A stretch of 45,548 bases of DNA from contig CALRHV010000007.1 of the NCBI GenBank assembly GCA_943359525.1, forward strand, positions 1 to 45,548, in the 5' to 3' direction. The translations under genes and the position numbers were made by a program. Shown here piece after piece: positions 16,665-24,936 of the stretch (the stretch's first letter is position 1; every line of letters begins with the position of its first letter). A model generated the notes under the pieces. It saw nothing but the letters and a program-made list of their open reading frames with translations. It did not search any database and had not been told where the DNA came from. Source of the stretch: Candidatus Uhrbacteria bacterium (lineage in GTDB: Bacteria > Patescibacteriota > Patescibacteriia > UBA9934).

Positions 16665-18627
16665 AAATAAATATTGTTGTTTCCCCGCCATCAACAGCAA
16701 ACCAGTTATCGGTTTGCTGTTTTGCGTTTTCAATAATTGCATTGCTTTTCCACCAATAATCACTGACGACAAAATATGCCTTTGAAACGCCTGCGAGATT
16801 CATTGCTGTGAGCGCGGTTTCTTTTGTTGGTGCGGTGTCGACCATGGAGAGATACGACTGATACAGCGCGCCACCGGTTGGAATAGGGTAGTAAAAAATA
16901 TCTGTGTGGTAGTACTTTCGGAATCCAAATTCTTGAAGAGCAGCTGCAGCCGTTGCCTGATTCGATAGCACAATGTAGTCCGCATGTTCTGCCTCGCGTT
17001 GGTGAATTGCGTACACGGTGTCAAAATCTGCCTGGCTCACGTTGAATGCCGCTGATCGTACATACCCATCGTGGCGCGGATACAGGCCGTAGACTGCTGC
17101 TGAACTCACAATGAAGAGCACGACGAACGCGGCCGCAGAGTGAGATTGTGAAGATCGTGCAACACGATCGGCGATTGTTCGAAGTGCTTCATCGGCAATC
17201 GGCAACGCAAAGAGTGTTGCGATGAGAAGTAAGCGGAGCGCGAAATCCTGCCGTTCATAATCGATGAGATACGAAAAGTCGATTCCAAGGGAAACGATTG
17301 CGAAGGAAATGAAGAGTGCGAGCGTCATGATCCCCGCATCATTCGCGGACGCGATTCGAGATCGATACCGCAGGACGATCCCGACAACAGCCAGAATAAG
17401 AATGATGGACGAGATGTTGCCGATGATGAGATACAGCGCATCAAGCCAGGTATTTCCTTGCGAAAAGAAGAATCCGGTGAGGGGAAGCTCGTTGAGTTTC
17501 CAGAGGTGATCGAAAGAGAAGCTCATCGGCGCTTTGCGTATCATTGCTTGCGCCGCAAACATCAACGGCAATGCAACTGCGCCGCCAACGGCGAGAAGTG
17601 ATCGGGCGATCGTTTTCATTGGAGACTGATCCCAGACACGCGTCGCACAAAATGCCACAAAGAAACACGCTGGAACTCCGGCAATTGGGTGAGTGATGAG
17701 CGCGGCAATTGCGAAGATGGATGGCGCGATGAGATCGCGATAGCGCTGAATCGATTTCGGGATCGTTACGATCGTCAGGATCGTAAACACATATGCGAGT
17801 GATTGTGGCGTTGTCGTTACAAAATTACTCAGGGCGATGAGAAGGATTGCGATTCCTGTTGGCAATCGTCGTGCCGCAATTGTGAGTGTGATTGCTGCGA
17901 TGAGTGGAACGAGAAAGGCGTCGATTACTGCAATCGGGATTCCTCCAAGAATGTTCCCGAACAGTTCGATTGCGTATTCTCCAATGTAATACAGTGGCTT
18001 TGGGGCGATTGTTCCGTGCTCTGCAATGTGAGCGATGGTTGCTCGGTGGAGGAACGGATCGAATCCGTAGCCAAGAGGGAAAAGGACGGTCGCCGATGCA
18101 AAAATCGAGAAGAGCGTTGCAAAGAGCGCGAGGGATCCGAGGAGTTTCGATCCGCGATGGAGGAGTACAAGGCTTGCGACGAGTGCGATTGCTGGAGCAA
18201 TGATTGAGATCGGCGAAAGAACAAGCCATGGTGACCGCACAGCGTCGGTGATTGGAGTAGAAAGAATCGCCTGCCACCAGGCCACAATCGAAACGATCGC
18301 GATGAGAAGGAGCGCGACGGTCTGACCTCGGTTTGCTCCGAAGATCGTTTGGGGGAGGCTCGGTTCAGTGCGCGATCGCCATCCTCGCGTCGCGAATACA
18401 ATCCCACCGATCATGACGGCTGCGGCAATGCTGAGCGTGAGGACATGTACTGATGTGAGATAAAACACCACGGTGCCTCCAATCGAGAAGCAGGCCGTCG
18501 CGAGAAGAGCGCCAATAGCAGTGGCGATTCCGCGGGTTTCGGCGGGGAAGAGCGTTGCGCCAATTCGGCGCCCGAGCACCGTCAAAATGCCGAAAATGAG
18601 AACGAAGCTCAAGAAAATGACAGCCAT
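16639..18627 (-). CDS. Polytopic membrane protein, GT-C glycosyltransferase-like
   Basis: A 662-residue protein with roughly twelve or more hydrophobic helices over the first 490 residues and a soluble outside domain of about 150 residues at the C-terminus. A conserved-looking loop FDPFLHRATIAHIAEHG around residue 195 recalls the acidic/His loop of GT-C enzymes that use lipid-linked sugars. The glycan context supports that reading, but no family motif was confirmed. The in-frame TTG at 18645 would add six residues; the ATG at 18627 was preferred. It is convergent with the GT4 gene and divergent from the CDP-alcohol transferase. Confidence 0.6.
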   Translation of the reverse strand: MAVIFLSFVLIFGILTVLGRRIGATLFPAETRGIATAIGALLATACFSIGGTVVFYLTSVHVLTLSIAAAVMIGGIVFATRGWRSRTEPSLPQTIFGANRGQTVALLLIAIVSIVAWWQAILSTPITDAVRSPWLVLSPISIIAPAIALVASLVLLHRGSKLLGSLALFATLFSIFASATVLFPLGYGFDPFLHRATIAHIAEHGTIAPKPLYYIGEYAIELFGNILGGIPIAVIDAFLVPLIAAITLTIAARRLPTGIAILLIALSNFVTTTPQSLAYVFTILTIVTIPKSIQRYRDLIAPSIFAIAALITHPIAGVPACFFVAFCATRVWDQSPMKTIARSLLAVGGAVALPLMFAAQAMIRKAPMSFSFDHLWKLNELPLTGFFFSQGNTWLDALYLIIGNISSIILILAVVGIVLRYRSRIASANDAGIMTLALFISFAIVSLGIDFSYLIDYERQDFALRLLLIATLFALPIADEALRTIADRVARSSQSHSAAAFVVLFIVSSAAVYGLYPRHDGYVRSAAFNVSQADFDTVYAIHQREAEHADYIVLSNQATAAAALQEFGFRKYYHTDIFYYPIPTGGALYQSYLSMVDTAPTKETALTAMNLAGVSKAYFVVSDYWWKSNAIIENAKQQTDNWFAVDGGETTIFIFRSEASAQ

Positions 18628-18675
18628 AGCGTATACTGTGATCAATTGATTTTAATGGTACACGTGAATTGATCT

Positions 18676-19257
18676 ATGTCCCAGCGCGGCTTCGCAAAAC
18701 TCTATCCACACGATTACGTCATGAAGTATACGTTCGTGCCGTTGGTGCCCAGGTTCGTTCAGCCGAATCACATCACATTGTTCCGCATGGTTCTCACGCC
18801 GTTTGTGGTGTGGATTCTTGTGCTCGGCGACTATCGTCTTGGAATTCCGTTGTTTATTCTTGCGGCGTTCACTGACGTTCTTGATGGATCGGTTGCGCGT
18901 ATTCGGCGGCAAATCACACCGTGGGGCATTTTTTTTGATCCTATTGCAGACAAACTTCTCGTTGGCAGTGTTGCGTTGACGGTGGCACTAAAGTATTTTC
19001 ACCCGATTTTGGTATTTGTTGCCATTGGTCTTGATCTGTTGCCGGCGATGGTTTTTTTATCGAGGAAAAATCCCGGGAATCAGATGATGACGGCAAATGT
19101 GTGGGGAAAGGCGAAGATGTTTATGCAGTTTGTTGCACTCACGATGCTGTTGATTGGTATTTTTTATGGGTCTGATACGTGGATTGTGGGCGGAGAGTTT
19201 GTACTTGGAGCCTCGCTCCTGTTTGCCATAATCGCCGCAGTCACGTATTCCTTATAG
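18676..19257 (+). CDS. CDP-alcohol phosphatidyltransferase family protein
   Basis: A 193-residue integral membrane enzyme with the full CDP-alcohol signature DG-x2-AR-x8-G-x3-D-x3-D: Asp70, Gly71, Ala74, Arg75, Gly84, Asp88 and Asp92. About five to six hydrophobic helices surround it. Members swap CMP for an alcohol on CDP-diacylglycerol; the likely role is phosphatidylglycerophosphate synthesis (PgsA-like), though other phospholipid alcohols are possible. It is followed after 3 bases by a GT-C-like gene. The start matches the expected length for the family. Confidence 0.88.
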   Translation: MSQRGFAKLYPHDYVMKYTFVPLVPRFVQPNHITLFRMVLTPFVVWILVLGDYRLGIPLFILAAFTDVLDGSVARIRRQITPWGIFFDPIADKLLVGSVALTVALKYFHPILVFVAIGLDLLPAMVFLSRKNPGNQMMTANVWGKAKMFMQFVALTMLLIGIFYGSDTWIVGGEFVLGASLLFAIIAAVTYSL

Positions 19258-19260
19258 CGT

Positions 19261-20889
19261 ATGACCCTTAGGAATCGATGGATTCTGCGTATTGCGTCGC
19301 TCGGAATTGTTGCGCTCACCATGGGCTGGCTCACGCTTGGCACCGATGGAGTTTTCGCGTCGCCCGACGAAAACGCAAACGCATTTTTTGCGCAAAAGTT
19401 TTCGGAAACCGGATTGATGGCTGCATTTGAGCCGTTGAATGCCGTTGCCCAGGGCCTGATTCACCCACGATCGATGATTGCGCCAGGGACAACGATTCTT
19501 CCAACGAGTTTTCTTGGTTTCCCTTTCATGACCGGCGTCTTCCGATTCGTCTTTGGAGTATTCGGTATGCTTGTTTTTACGCCGATGATCGCTGTGCTCG
19601 GAGTCGTGGCTCTATGGTGGACGGTTCGGCGTCTAACTCATGATGAGCTGCTCGCAGATCTCTCTGCACTATTCATGCTCATCCATCCGGCATTCTGGTA
19701 TTACGGCGCAAGGGTCATGATGCCGAATGTTGCCTTTGTTTCGATGCTCGTGATTGGTGTTGCTGTGTTTGTTCTCGCGAGTTCGAAGCGGTCGCCATTC
19801 ATTGGACTCATTGCCGGATCGATTTTCACTATCGGTTTAACGATGCGACTTGTCGAAGCGCCGATTGCGATGGTTATGATTGCGATGGTTGTCGTTGCGT
19901 ATCGAAAAGTATTGCCGTGGAAGGTTTTCTGCGGCGTTGTCATTGGTGGATCAATCGTTCTCGCTTTGTATCTCGTCGCAAATTCCGCACTTTACGGATC
20001 GGCGCTCACAACAGGCTACACATTGCCTGATACACGATCGGTTGCTGATGCCGCGGTGTCGATCTCGCCTTTCGCAACGATGAGTCATCTCCTTCTTCCA
20101 TTTGGGTTCCATCCGAGAGCGATAGCGACGAATGTCTTTCATTACGGTTGGTGGTTATATCCGATTTCATCCACACTCGCCGTGATCGGTGCCTGGTTTG
20201 CATGGACAGTGAAGGAGCATCGAAAAGCGTGGCGCACATTTGTGGTGTGTCTTTGTGTTGCTTCGATGTGGATGATTGTGGTGTACGGGAGCTGGTCCAT
20301 TGCAGATAATCCCGATCCTAAGGCGGTGACGATTGGAAATTCTCACGTCCGATATTGGTTGCCGTTGTTTGTTGCGTCGAGCGTGCTTGCAGCGCTAGCG
20401 TTGATCCGATCCATGCGCTGGATGATCGCGCGTATGAAACGAACAAGAAATAATATTTCATATCAATATCGCCAAATTGTTTCGGCGATATTGCTCGTGT
20501 TCGTGATTATTTTCATGAGCGTGCAGACTGTTTTTTCAGGATCGGATGGGCTGATCGCAGCGCGCGCTGCAGCGATTGCGTCTATTGAAAAGCGAACAAC
20601 TGTTCTCGCGAACACGGAAAGCGATGCTGTCGTCATCGTCGATCGCGCCGACAAATATCTCTTCCCACACCGTCGCGTGATTGTTCCACTACGATCGGAT
20701 TTCACGTATGCCGCGATGCCAACGCTCGCGCCAATTGTTCCGTTGTATTACTTTGGAATTACCTTCCCGGAATCTGACCTCGAGTACTTAAATAGTGAGA
20801 AGTTGGCAGCGATGGGATTAGCAATCGCGCCGATTGTGACGGTTCAGAACGAGACGCTGTATCGTATTAAGATAAGGAATTTCGAATGA
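19261..20889 (+). CDS. Polytopic membrane protein, PMT/ArnT-like GT-C glycosyltransferase
   Basis: A 542-residue protein with about ten to twelve hydrophobic helices. The first outside loop holds SPDENANAFF (Asp36-Glu37), placed as the catalytic acidic pair is in GT-C enzymes of the PMT/ArnT group. The C-terminal 100 residues are soluble. It starts 3 bases after the CDP-alcohol transferase stop, so the two are co-transcribed. It may move a sugar from a polyprenyl carrier onto a surface glycan or protein outside the membrane. Substrate unknown. Confidence 0.68.
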   Translation: MTLRNRWILRIASLGIVALTMGWLTLGTDGVFASPDENANAFFAQKFSETGLMAAFEPLNAVAQGLIHPRSMIAPGTTILPTSFLGFPFMTGVFRFVFGVFGMLVFTPMIAVLGVVALWWTVRRLTHDELLADLSALFMLIHPAFWYYGARVMMPNVAFVSMLVIGVAVFVLASSKRSPFIGLIAGSIFTIGLTMRLVEAPIAMVMIAMVVVAYRKVLPWKVFCGVVIGGSIVLALYLVANSALYGSALTTGYTLPDTRSVADAAVSISPFATMSHLLLPFGFHPRAIATNVFHYGWWLYPISSTLAVIGAWFAWTVKEHRKAWRTFVVCLCVASMWMIVVYGSWSIADNPDPKAVTIGNSHVRYWLPLFVASSVLAALALIRSMRWMIARMKRTRNNISYQYRQIVSAILLVFVIIFMSVQTVFSGSDGLIAARAAAIASIEKRTTVLANTESDAVVIVDRADKYLFPHRRVIVPLRSDFTYAAMPTLAPIVPLYYFGITFPESDLEYLNSEKLAAMGLAIAPIVTVQNETLYRIKIRNFE

Positions 20890-20925
20890 CACGAAACGAA
20901 CGATTCAACGGGTGGCGCCGAGGGC

Positions 20926-21063
20926 ATCGCGAGCGCCAGTGGCGAGGATACATTCTTCAAACGAGCACACGCCCCACAGCTGCAGTCGAACACCGTTCGA
21001 CGTTGCAGCGTAGGGGATTTGCGCGGAGTGCAGAAGAATGTATCCGAGCCACCAGCGTGCGAT
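20926..21063. repeat. 138-base imperfect palindrome
   Basis: The block is symmetric about position 20994. The centre is GTCGAAC-ACC-GTTCGAC (20985-21001), with GCTGCA / TGCAGC next to it. Further out, GAGGATACATTCTTC on the left pairs with GAAGAATGTATCCGAG on the right, and the ends ATCGC / GCGAT close it. It could be a MITE-like element or fold as a long hairpin RNA. It occupies the gap between the GT-C gene and the secreted protein gene. Confidence 0.7.
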
Positions 21064-21069
21064 AGTCAC

Positions 21070-21095
21070 TGGATCCCCGCCTACGCGGGGATGAC
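21070..21095 (-). repeat. 26-base palindromic repeat, copy 1
   Basis: The core ATCCCCGCCTACGCGGGGAT (with TGG before and GAC after) forms an 8-bp hairpin. It belongs to the family also seen at 22971, 23288, 30492 and 30532. This copy is alone, in the orientation opposite to copies 2 and 4. Confidence 0.85.
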
Positions 21096-21108
21096 GGAAA
21101 GAATCGAT

Positions 21109-22599
21109 ATGAAAAAACTTTTTACAAAATTCTTCTTCATCATTGTGGCCTCTGCGCCATTCCTTTGGCTTTCGTGGCTTTCATCGTCACCGAGTGGGGA
21201 GCGTGAGGTATCGTGGGCTCCGGGATCGATCTCGCCGTTTGTGCAGTCGCCGTTGCCCGCAGAGCGTGTTTCCGAGGTTCATGATTCTGATCGAGGATCG
21301 TCCGTAACAATCGAGAGCGAACCAGTCTATTTCTCTGTCTTTCCGCCATCGGACGATTTCACAAGCGCCGAAGTATCTCTCGAGTTCGATCCACACGATG
21401 CCTTTGCTGTGGAGCTTGGCGGCATGACGAATCTTGCGGCGTACGCATTCGATTTTCATGCGTTGTCGAATTCAATGCTTGAGAATCTTTCATGGAATGT
21501 TCTTCCGAATGCCGATTCGTCATCAGCACTGATGGTATTCGCGAAAGACGACGTGAAAGCCGCTGCGCAGGATTTTGCACTGCATCAGCCGTCTCGGAGT
21601 TCGGTTGTCACGTATCGTGCAACATTGCCGGGAGCGTATCGTGAATCGTCGTACGTTCCGCTTGGTCACGAGCAGACGTTTTCGATCTCGTTGCGGGGAA
21701 GTCACGAGTATGTCACGTACATCAAAAATGAATCGTTCCATCTTGCGCTTCGGTATCAAGATATTAATCGCACGTTTGGTGCGGACGAGGGCTATATTCG
21801 CGTGTTCGATGAACGCGGAACGGTGATGTTGGAAAAGGCGATTATCGATGATGGGAATATCAGTGAAGATCAGACGTATTCATTGCACGACATCGTTCTT
21901 GATGGGAAGGGATGGTCAGAAGGCGTGTATCGTGTGGAGCTTTCGGGGACATCGGACATTATGTGGCGTCAGCTTGTGGCGAGCCAGCGGTACATGGCGT
22001 TTAAGAATCGATTGTATGTTGGTGACGACGTGGGATATCTCACCAACGATCGTAAAACGTCGTTCGTCACGAACAGTAAAACGATCGCATTCGAAACGTT
22101 TCACGCAGACTCCGCACACCACGTCACACTTGGCGCTTCGATCGTGGGTATTCCGCAGAGTCATGTGCTGACGAGGGCAACAATTCCCGATAATGGAATG
22201 ATTGTTGGACTCACCGATGCTGGCGACATCAAAATGACGGGGGAGGGGAAGTTTGCGCCTTCAGCACAAGCATTTTTTGATCCCGATCCTCGTCCGCTTA
22301 CGACGCAGACGAATCTTGAGGATCCGACGATTCGATACGTGTATGCGAATCTTCCAGAATCGATCGTGAACGCGGACGGCTGGAGAACTGCGAGCACAAC
22401 ATTCAACCTCGCCGACCTCGCAAAGGAAGCCGGAGCGTACAAATTCGCTCTCTCGCTTCCCGGTCTTGCGACTGACCAGAAGACGATCGACGTCCATCGA
22501 TTCACCGTGACGTTCCGTAAAGAACCGATCTCGCTCTTCGCCGCGATGAAGCTGGAGATCCGCCGCTGGCGCAACGCGGTTTATGATCGACTCTTCTAA
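21109..22599 (+). CDS. Secreted or membrane-anchored protein of unknown function
   Basis: A 496-residue protein I do not recognise. A hydrophobic segment at about 4-25 (KLFTKFFFIIVASAPFLWLSWL) acts as signal peptide or anchor. The rest is predicted to be outside, beta-rich, with Ser/Asp-rich stretches, and ends in a basic helix (AAMKLEIRRWRNAVYDRLF). The in-frame ATG at 21019 would start inside the palindromic repeats, and its first 30 residues are the repeat translation (SHWIPAYAGMT), so 21109 was chosen. It stands next to envelope-glycan genes and ahead of a small membrane protein with a 1-base gap. Confidence 0.7.
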   Translation: MKKLFTKFFFIIVASAPFLWLSWLSSSPSGEREVSWAPGSISPFVQSPLPAERVSEVHDSDRGSSVTIESEPVYFSVFPPSDDFTSAEVSLEFDPHDAFAVELGGMTNLAAYAFDFHALSNSMLENLSWNVLPNADSSSALMVFAKDDVKAAAQDFALHQPSRSSVVTYRATLPGAYRESSYVPLGHEQTFSISLRGSHEYVTYIKNESFHLALRYQDINRTFGADEGYIRVFDERGTVMLEKAIIDDGNISEDQTYSLHDIVLDGKGWSEGVYRVELSGTSDIMWRQLVASQRYMAFKNRLYVGDDVGYLTNDRKTSFVTNSKTIAFETFHADSAHHVTLGASIVGIPQSHVLTRATIPDNGMIVGLTDAGDIKMTGEGKFAPSAQAFFDPDPRPLTTQTNLEDPTIRYVYANLPESIVNADGWRTASTTFNLADLAKEAGAYKFALSLPGLATDQKTIDVHRFTVTFRKEPISLFAAMKLEIRRWRNAVYDRLF

Positions 22600-22600
22600 T

Positions 22601-22927
22601 ATGTCGATTTCTCGATTTGGTTTCATTGTCACGCTCCTCGTCTATCTCGGCCTTCTTTTCGCCGAGTATCTTCGTCCTGGCTTTGTCTCGAACGCGATGA
22701 ACGCACATGTGTTGTGGGTGGTGATTGTTGGATTCGGTGTTTACGATCTCGTCGTCGATTCGCGGTTGATCGAAGAAAAGCGATCGCGAGTATCTACACT
22801 CGGATCGATTATCGCGGGAGTTCTCCTCGCCCTCATCGTTTGGCATCTTGGCGCAATTTTCGGCGATATGCGGCTGTTCTTTGCACTCGCCGTTGGTATT
22901 CTGCCGATGGTGCTGCTGAGGAAATAA
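22601..22927 (+). CDS. Small membrane protein of unknown function
   Basis: A 108-residue protein with three to four hydrophobic segments (about 5-20, 35-52, 67-85 and 88-104). Nothing in it points to a known family. An ATG at 22583 is in frame but overlaps the upstream gene by 17 bases; 22601 begins one base after that stop. It is probably co-transcribed with the secreted protein upstream and may share its role. Confidence 0.65.
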   Translation: MSISRFGFIVTLLVYLGLLFAEYLRPGFVSNAMNAHVLWVVIVGFGVYDLVVDSRLIEEKRSRVSTLGSIIAGVLLALIVWHLGAIFGDMRLFFALAVGILPMVLLRK

Positions 22928-22970
22928 AAAATCATCATTTCGCGCTGATACTTCTATATTCTTTAGTTCA

Positions 22971-22996
22971 GTCATCCCCGCGTAGGCGGGGATCCA
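22971..22996 (+). repeat. 26-base palindromic repeat, copy 2
   Basis: The core ATCCCCGCGTAGGCGGGGAT with GTC before and CCA after forms an 8-bp hairpin with a GTAG loop. It ends 7 bases before the start of the GIY-YIG gene. Confidence 0.88.
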
Positions 22997-23003
22997 GAAT
23001 GTT

Positions 23004-23312
23004 ATGAAACAATACTTCGTCTACATCATGGCGAGTACAAAAAATGGAACACTGTACATCGGATCAACGTCCGATCTTCCGGGTCGGATAACACAACATC
23101 AACAAGGATTCATTGAAGGATTCACGAAAAAGTATAATGTAAAGACTCTCGTATACTTTGAGGAGATTGGTGATGCATATGCAATGGTGAGTCGTGAGCG
23201 TCAGCTCAAGAAGTGGAATCGAGATTGGAAGATTCGTTTGATTGAAAAAACGAATGTTGAATGGAATGATCTCGATATTGGACAGTCTGGATACCCGCCT
23301 ACGCGGGTATGA
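23004..23312 (+). CDS. GIY-YIG family endonuclease
   Basis: A 102-residue single-domain nuclease. The two motif halves are visible as YFVYIMAS (4-11) and GTLYIGSTSDL (15-25), followed by the conserved Arg (GRITQH), and later ERQLKKWNRDWKIRLI. It resembles the small YhbQ/UPF0213-like group rather than UvrC. Its last codons (SGYPPTRV) come from the downstream palindromic repeat, and another copy lies just upstream of its start. Similar nucleases are often found next to such repeats in other bacteria. It probably nicks or cuts DNA; a role in moving the repeats is inferred. Confidence 0.92.
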   Translation: MKQYFVYIMASTKNGTLYIGSTSDLPGRITQHQQGFIEGFTKKYNVKTLVYFEEIGDAYAMVSRERQLKKWNRDWKIRLIEKTNVEWNDLDIGQSGYPPTRV

Positions 23313-23313
23313 C
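23288..23313 (-). repeat. 26-base palindromic repeat, copy 3 (compensated variant)
   Basis: The core ATACCCGCCTACGCGGGTAT differs from the other copies at one base in each arm (C to A on the left, G to T on the right). The two changes keep the base pair. It overlaps the end of the GIY-YIG coding region. Confidence 0.85.
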
Positions 23314-23358
23314 TTAAAGTGAATATGGTTAAACAAGAAATTCCATGAAATAAAAAAG

Positions 23359-23395
23359 CCCCCGATACGGACAGAACCGTACAGGGGTCTCTTTT
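23359..23395. terminator. Terminator hairpin before the HIT gene
   Basis: CCCC and TACGG on the left pair with CCGTA and GGGG on the right around an ACAGAA loop, followed by TCTCTTTT on the plus strand. On the minus strand it is followed by six T, so it could stop transcription from both sides. Confidence 0.7.
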
Positions 23396-23446
23396 ATAGT
23401 GATGGTGATACTATAGCATAAAATACGTTTTCGTCAATATTCTTCT

Positions 23447-23860
23447 ATGCCTTGTCTCTTCTGTTCCATCATCGCCGGGGAGATCCCATGCCACAAGGTT
23501 TACGAAGATGAGTTGGTTATCGCATTTCTCGACATCGGCCCAGTGAGCACTGGCCACACGCTTGTTCTTCCAAAGGCTCACGCGGAAAATCTCGAGGCTG
23601 GATCGGTCACCGATGCAGAGTGTTTGATGTTGGCCGTTTACGCGATCGCTCCTTCGATTCTGAAGGCCGTCGGTGCAGACGGCTACAATCTTGGCATGAA
23701 CCATGGCGAATGTGCCGGCCAAGATGTGATGCACACGCATCTCCACATTATGCCCCGTACCAATGGTGTGCCGCGATCGTTCACAAAGACGCATCCATCG
23801 CAGGACGAACTTGCGACAACGGCGGAGAAGATTCGAGCTGAGATACTTAAAGTTGGCTAA
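23447..23860 (+). CDS. HIT family nucleotide-binding hydrolase
   Basis: A 137-residue histidine-triad protein. The triad HTHLH-IMPR is at 96-104 (His96, His98, His100). The N-terminal CLFCSIIAGEIP has two cysteines (3 and 6), typical of the zinc-containing HINT/PKCI-like branch. Such proteins hydrolyse AMP-lysine, adenosine phosphoramidates or dinucleotide phosphates. It stands alone between a terminator and the dTDP-sugar genes, so it is probably a housekeeping gene. The start is the only sensible ATG. Confidence 0.94.
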   Translation: MPCLFCSIIAGEIPCHKVYEDELVIAFLDIGPVSTGHTLVLPKAHAENLEAGSVTDAECLMLAVYAIAPSILKAVGADGYNLGMNHGECAGQDVMHTHLHIMPRTNGVPRSFTKTHPSQDELATTAEKIRAEILKVG

Positions 23861-23913
23861 TCTTAGCTTGATCCTTGCTGGATTGGCCTCAGAAACGTAG
23901 AATACCAGGTATT

Positions 23914-24933
23914 ATGAAGGTCTTTGTAGCTGGATCGGCGGGATTTATTGGGACGAATTTCGTGAGAATTCTTCTTCGCGATCGGCCGGATTGGGATGTG
24001 TTGAGTTTTGATGCCCTCACGTACGCCGGCAATCCAGAAAACCTTGAGGAGCTCGCAACGAATTCGCACCATCGTTTCGTTCAAGGCGACATCACCAATA
24101 CTGAGGCTCTCGATCGCGCGGTGGTCGAATTCGCACCGGATGCGATCGTCAACTTTGCCGCAGAGACTCACGTTGATCGGTCGATTCACGGTTTTGCAGA
24201 TGTATTCGTTCGCACGAACGTCATTGGAGTGCAGAATATTTTGGAAGTGGTGAAAAAGAGGAGCATCTCTCGTTACGTGCAGGTCTCTACAGACGAAGTA
24301 TTCGGAGCTCTTGATCTTGATGACGGGAAAATCTTTACCGAAGATACCGCGTTCGCCCCAAACTCGCCGTACGCGGCATCAAAGGCCTCTGGCGATTTGT
24401 TGTGTCGTGCATATTTCAAGACGTATGGTACGCCGGTTATGGTGACGCACTGTGGGAATAATTACGGACCGTATCATTTTCCGGAAAAGATTATTCCGTA
24501 TTTTATTACGCTTGCGATGAATAATAAACCGTTGCCACTGTACGGCGACGGACTTCATGTCCGTGATTGGGTTCATGTTGAAGATCATGGGCGTGCAATT
24601 CTTGCGGTGCTTGAAAAGGGGGAGATCGGTCATTCGTACAACGTGAGCGCTGATAATGAACGATCAAATATTGATCTCGCAAAGATGATGTTGCGTATTC
24701 TTGGAAAGGACGAATCTTCAATAGTGTTCGTTACGGAGCGCCCAGGGCACGATCGCCGATACGCTATTCAGCTGAGTGTCGCACTCGCCGCCCTCGGATG
24801 GTCGCCAAAGTACGATGCAGCACATTTTGAACAAGGCCTTCGTGAAACTATTGAATGGTTTCAGTCCCATAAAGATTGGGCTGATCGAGCAATTGAGAGG
24901 GCAAAAGGAGTAAATAATCATATTGCGTCGTAA
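23914..24933 (+). CDS. rfbB: dTDP-glucose 4,6-dehydratase
   Basis: A 339-residue extended SDR that converts dTDP-glucose to dTDP-4-keto-6-deoxyglucose, the second step of dTDP-L-rhamnose synthesis. Visible signatures: NAD-binding AGSAGFIGTNF (6-16), the catalytic STDEVFG (125-131) with Thr126, Asp127 and Glu128, and YAASK with Tyr153 and Lys157, followed by NNYGPYHFPEK and RDWVHVEDH. Length is right for RmlB. The upstream in-frame start at 23875 lacks family residues, so the ATG at 23914 was chosen. Three bases separate it from the reductase-like gene that follows, so the pathway genes form one operon. Confidence 0.93.
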   Translation: MKVFVAGSAGFIGTNFVRILLRDRPDWDVLSFDALTYAGNPENLEELATNSHHRFVQGDITNTEALDRAVVEFAPDAIVNFAAETHVDRSIHGFADVFVRTNVIGVQNILEVVKKRSISRYVQVSTDEVFGALDLDDGKIFTEDTAFAPNSPYAASKASGDLLCRAYFKTYGTPVMVTHCGNNYGPYHFPEKIIPYFITLAMNNKPLPLYGDGLHVRDWVHVEDHGRAILAVLEKGEIGHSYNVSADNERSNIDLAKMMLRILGKDESSIVFVTERPGHDRRYAIQLSVALAALGWSPKYDAAHFEQGLRETIEWFQSHKDWADRAIERAKGVNNHIAS

Positions 24934-24936
24934 CCT

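Larger units (their letters stand above)
22971..23313. mobile_element. GIY-YIG nuclease gene bounded by inverted palindromic repeats
   Basis: A 343-bp unit has repeat copy 2 (22971-22996) at its left end and copy 3 (23288-23313) in opposite orientation at its right end, so the outer ends read GTCAT... and ...ATGAC. The only gene inside is a GIY-YIG nuclease, and the right repeat supplies its last codons. This looks like a minimal mobile unit in which the nuclease could cut or spread the palindromes. The transposition role is inferred. Confidence 0.55.

Noticed and set aside
21019-21108. N-terminal extension of the secreted protein at 21109
   Set aside because: These codons are the translation of the palindromic repeats; the signal sequence starts at 21109.
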